DNA of 41,647 nucleotides, taken from the IMG/VR virus record IMGVR_UViG_3300048833_000186, positions 1 to 41,647 of that record; one strand, 5' to 3'. Position numbers and translations under genes: made by a program. Below the pieces are notes generated by a model. It had not been told where the DNA came from and ran no database searches. It worked only from the letters and a program-made list of their open reading frames with translations. This DNA is from a virus. Positions 40,268-41,647 of the stretch are shown here, piece after piece (positions within the stretch are counted from its first letter, which is position 1; each line of letters opens with the position of its first letter).

Positions 40268-41059
40268 ATGCCAAACCCCATCATCCCGTGGCCAGGCGGC
40301 AAGCGCCGCCTGCTGAAGCACCTATACCCGCACTTCCCCGCGCACGAGTGCTACGTCGAGGCCTTCGCCGGCGGCGCGGCCGCGCTACTGCTGCGGCCGT
40401 ATCCGGCCAAGGTGGAAGTGCTCAACGACATCAACGGCGAGCTGGTGCGCCTGTATCGCTGCGTGCGGCACCACCTTGATGAGTTCGTGCGGATGTTCCG
40501 CTGGAGCCTGGTGTCTCGCGAGATGTTCGAATGGGCCCAGATGGAACGGCCGGAAACCCTGACCGACATCCAGCGGGCGGCGCGGTTCTATTACCTGCAG
40601 AAGCTGGCCTTCGGGGGCAAGGTCCACGGCCAGAACTTCGGCTACGTGGCCAGCGGCAACGGTCCCAAGCTCAACCTGCTGCGCATCGAGGAGGAGCTGA
40701 GCATGGTCCACCTGCGCCTGGCCAACGTCATCATCGAGCACGGCCCATGGCACGAGGTCCTGCAGCGCTACGATCGCCCGGCCACGCTGCACTACCTGGA
40801 TCCGCCGTACTGGGAGACCGAAGGCTACGGCGTGGACTTCCCCTTCGCGGAATACGAGCAAATGGCCAGCCTGATGCGATCGGCGCAGGGCAAAGTCATC
40901 CTGTCCATCAACGACCACCCGGATATCCGCCGCGTGTTCGACGGCATGGCCATGTACCCGCTGCAGATCCACTACACCGTGGGGAAGGTCGGCCGCGACC
41001 AGGCGGCGGGCGAGCTGATCATCAAGAACTGGGACGACAGCCAGGCGCAGCTATTGTGA
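40268..41059 (+). CDS. Dam-type DNA adenine-N6 methyltransferase (D12 class)
   Basis: The product is 263 residues starting MPNPIIPWPGGKRRLLKHL. The D12-class motifs are clear: PWPGGKR (motif X), YVEAFAGGAAALL (motif I, cofactor binding) and LHYLDPPYWET (motif IV, catalytic DPPY). It should put N6-methyl groups on adenine in a short site, perhaps GATC, to protect phage DNA or alter expression. AAAGGA precedes the ATG at 40268. It is a likely moron near the right end. Confidence 0.93.
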   Translation: MPNPIIPWPGGKRRLLKHLYPHFPAHECYVEAFAGGAAALLLRPYPAKVEVLNDINGELVRLYRCVRHHLDEFVRMFRWSLVSREMFEWAQMERPETLTDIQRAARFYYLQKLAFGGKVHGQNFGYVASGNGPKLNLLRIEEELSMVHLRLANVIIEHGPWHEVLQRYDRPATLHYLDPPYWETEGYGVDFPFAEYEQMASLMRSAQGKVILSINDHPDIRRVFDGMAMYPLQIHYTVGKVGRDQAAGELIIKNWDDSQAQLL

Positions 41060-41077
41060 GCTTGGCTGTCGGGGTAC

Positions 41078-41344
41078 TCAGCGAACCTCGGTGATCGAGG
41101 TGACCTTGCCGCCGTGGAATTCGATCAGGATGGTCTTGCCGTCGCGGTAGTACTCCCACCGCTCGCCGGCGGCGCCGCCGTACTTGGTCTCCAGCTGCAC
41201 GATCCGGTCAGGCTTTCCCGCCACCTGCATGACCTTGCCGGGGCCGTCGCCATCAGTGATCAGCTTGCCATCGATCGCAATGGAGTCAGCGAGGGCGGGG
41301 AGGGTGGCCAGCAGCAGGGCGGCCGAGATGAGCAATTTGCGCAT
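41078..41344 (-). CDS. secreted DUF2845-like protein, moron
   Basis: This 88-residue protein has a signal peptide (MRKLLISAALLLATLPALA) and a mature part DSIAIDGKLITDGDGPGKVMQVAGKPDRIV, ending FHGGKVTSITEVR. It is similar to the DUF2845 family of small periplasmic proteins. AAGGAAG precedes the ATG at 41344. It is transcribed against the methylase gene and faces into the prophage, as lysogenic-conversion genes often do. Confidence 0.75.
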   Translation of the reverse strand: MRKLLISAALLLATLPALADSIAIDGKLITDGDGPGKVMQVAGKPDRIVQLETKYGGAAGERWEYYRDGKTILIEFHGGKVTSITEVR

Positions 41345-41417
41345 GGGTCTTCTTCCTTGTGGCAGTTGAGGGTGCACTTCGGTGGCATGATGCGATGGTC
41401 AATCAACCGCCGCAAGC

Positions 41418-41480
41418 CTCCGTAAAATAGAGAGGCCGACCCAACTGGGGTGGGCGTTCCACGGGCCAGCCTCCGTAATA
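41418..41480. promoter_or_regulatory. candidate integrase arm-type sites (right)
   Basis: CTCCGTAAAA at 41418-41427 is identical to the two left sites, and CTCCGTAATA at 41471-41480 differs by one base. They lie 40-103 bp inside attR. Together with 171-193 they would give four arm sites around the joined att site. Confidence 0.55.
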
Positions 41481-41520
41481 AATGGAACTCCAAGGCATTG
41501 ATTCTGAACGTACGCGACCC

Positions 41521-41568
41521 TGACTCTTAATCAATAGGTCGAAGGTTCGAATCCTTCACAGCCCACCA
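41521..41568. repeat. attR: attR core (48-bp direct repeat)
   Basis: The segment is identical to 78-125. It carries only the anticodon loop to CCA part of tRNA-Lys, without the 5' half, so it is a remnant and not a second tRNA gene. Host sequence resumes after 41568. Confidence 0.96.
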
Positions 41569-41574
41569 CACCTG

Positions 41575-41601
41575 AACGCCCGGCCATGCCGGGCGTTTTT
41601 T
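41575..41601 (+). terminator. original host terminator of tRNA-Lys
   Basis: AACGCCCGGC and GCCGGGCGTT form a perfect 10-bp stem with a CAT loop, and the T-run continues to 41601. It lies seven bases after attR, as the native tRNA terminator would before integration. Confidence 0.85.
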
Positions 41602-41629
41602 GTTGCAGGAACCCCTGGGCGGATACAAT
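41600..41629 (+). promoter_or_regulatory. possible promoter of the next host gene
   Basis: TACAAT at 41624-41629 matches the -10 seen before the left tRNA. A weak TTGTTG at 41600-41605 gives an 18-base spacer. The gene it would serve lies outside the window. Confidence 0.25.
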
Positions 41630-41647
41630 GCCCAGAGCCAGCGAAAG

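Noticed and set aside
41521-41568. A second tRNA-Lys gene at the right end
   Set aside because: Only the 3' part of the tRNA is present; there is no acceptor 5' strand or D-arm, so it is the attR copy.
1-41647. CRISPR array or insertion sequence
   Set aside because: No regularly spaced 25-40-base repeats and no transposase or terminal inverted repeats were seen; the short GC-rich repeats at 16888-17229 are irregular.

Overview
This window is a complete, apparently intact temperate prophage of about 41.5 kb, with short host flanks. It is integrated in the 3' part of a tRNA-Lys(CUU) gene. A perfect 48-bp direct repeat (78-125 and 41521-41568) marks attL and attR. The GC-rich sequence, codon choice and gene repertoire suggest a host in the Xanthomonadaceae (Stenotrophomonas or Xanthomonas-like). 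That is inference from style, because no host marker gene other than the tRNA is in the window.

Layout: positions 1-125 hold the host tRNA gene, which is kept functional by the junction. Positions 195-11714 form one long leftward operon in which most neighbouring genes overlap by 1-4 bases. From its promoter-proximal end it encodes several small unknown proteins, a cupin-like protein, a diversity-generating retroelement (DGR), two ParB-like proteins, a DHH phosphoesterase, a nucleotidyltransferase-like protein, an excisionase-like protein and the tyrosine integrase. Positions 11715-13130 are the lysogeny switch: a LexA/CI-like repressor, a secreted 'moron' protein and five operator palindromes (TTAGG-N4-CCTAA), two at the left promoter and three at the right. 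Positions 13130-16887 are the early right genes: a Cro-like protein, a CII-like regulator and a Toprim/helicase replication protein. Positions 16888-17229 are a repeat-rich non-coding stretch, a candidate cos site or replication origin.

Positions 17230-24298 are a lambda-type packaging and head module: small and large terminase, gpW, portal, a fused prohead protease/major capsid protein and a decoration protein. A Mor-like HTH gene is inserted between terminase and gpW. A strong terminator follows, and then the lysis cassette (24383-26305: small membrane proteins, GH108 endolysin, Rz/Rz1 spanins). Positions 26302-40140 hold head-tail joining, tail tube, tape measure and tail-tip genes. These include a 1204-residue protein with six internal repeats and a 605-residue protein with a striking 14-residue tryptophan repeat. 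The right end has a possible structured RNA, a Dam-type adenine methylase and a second secreted moron.

The most notable system is the DGR at 6453-9300. It has a reverse transcriptase with YVDD, an Avd-like accessory protein, a 110-bp template repeat (TR) and two target genes, each ending in a variable repeat (VR). Every base substitution between TR and either VR falls on a TR adenine (14 in each VR, none elsewhere), the hallmark of adenine-specific mutagenic homing. The targets are DUF1566-like (C-type-lectin-fold) proteins encoded in the early left operon and not in the tail module. The TR lies in frame inside the open reading frame that leads into the reverse transcriptase.
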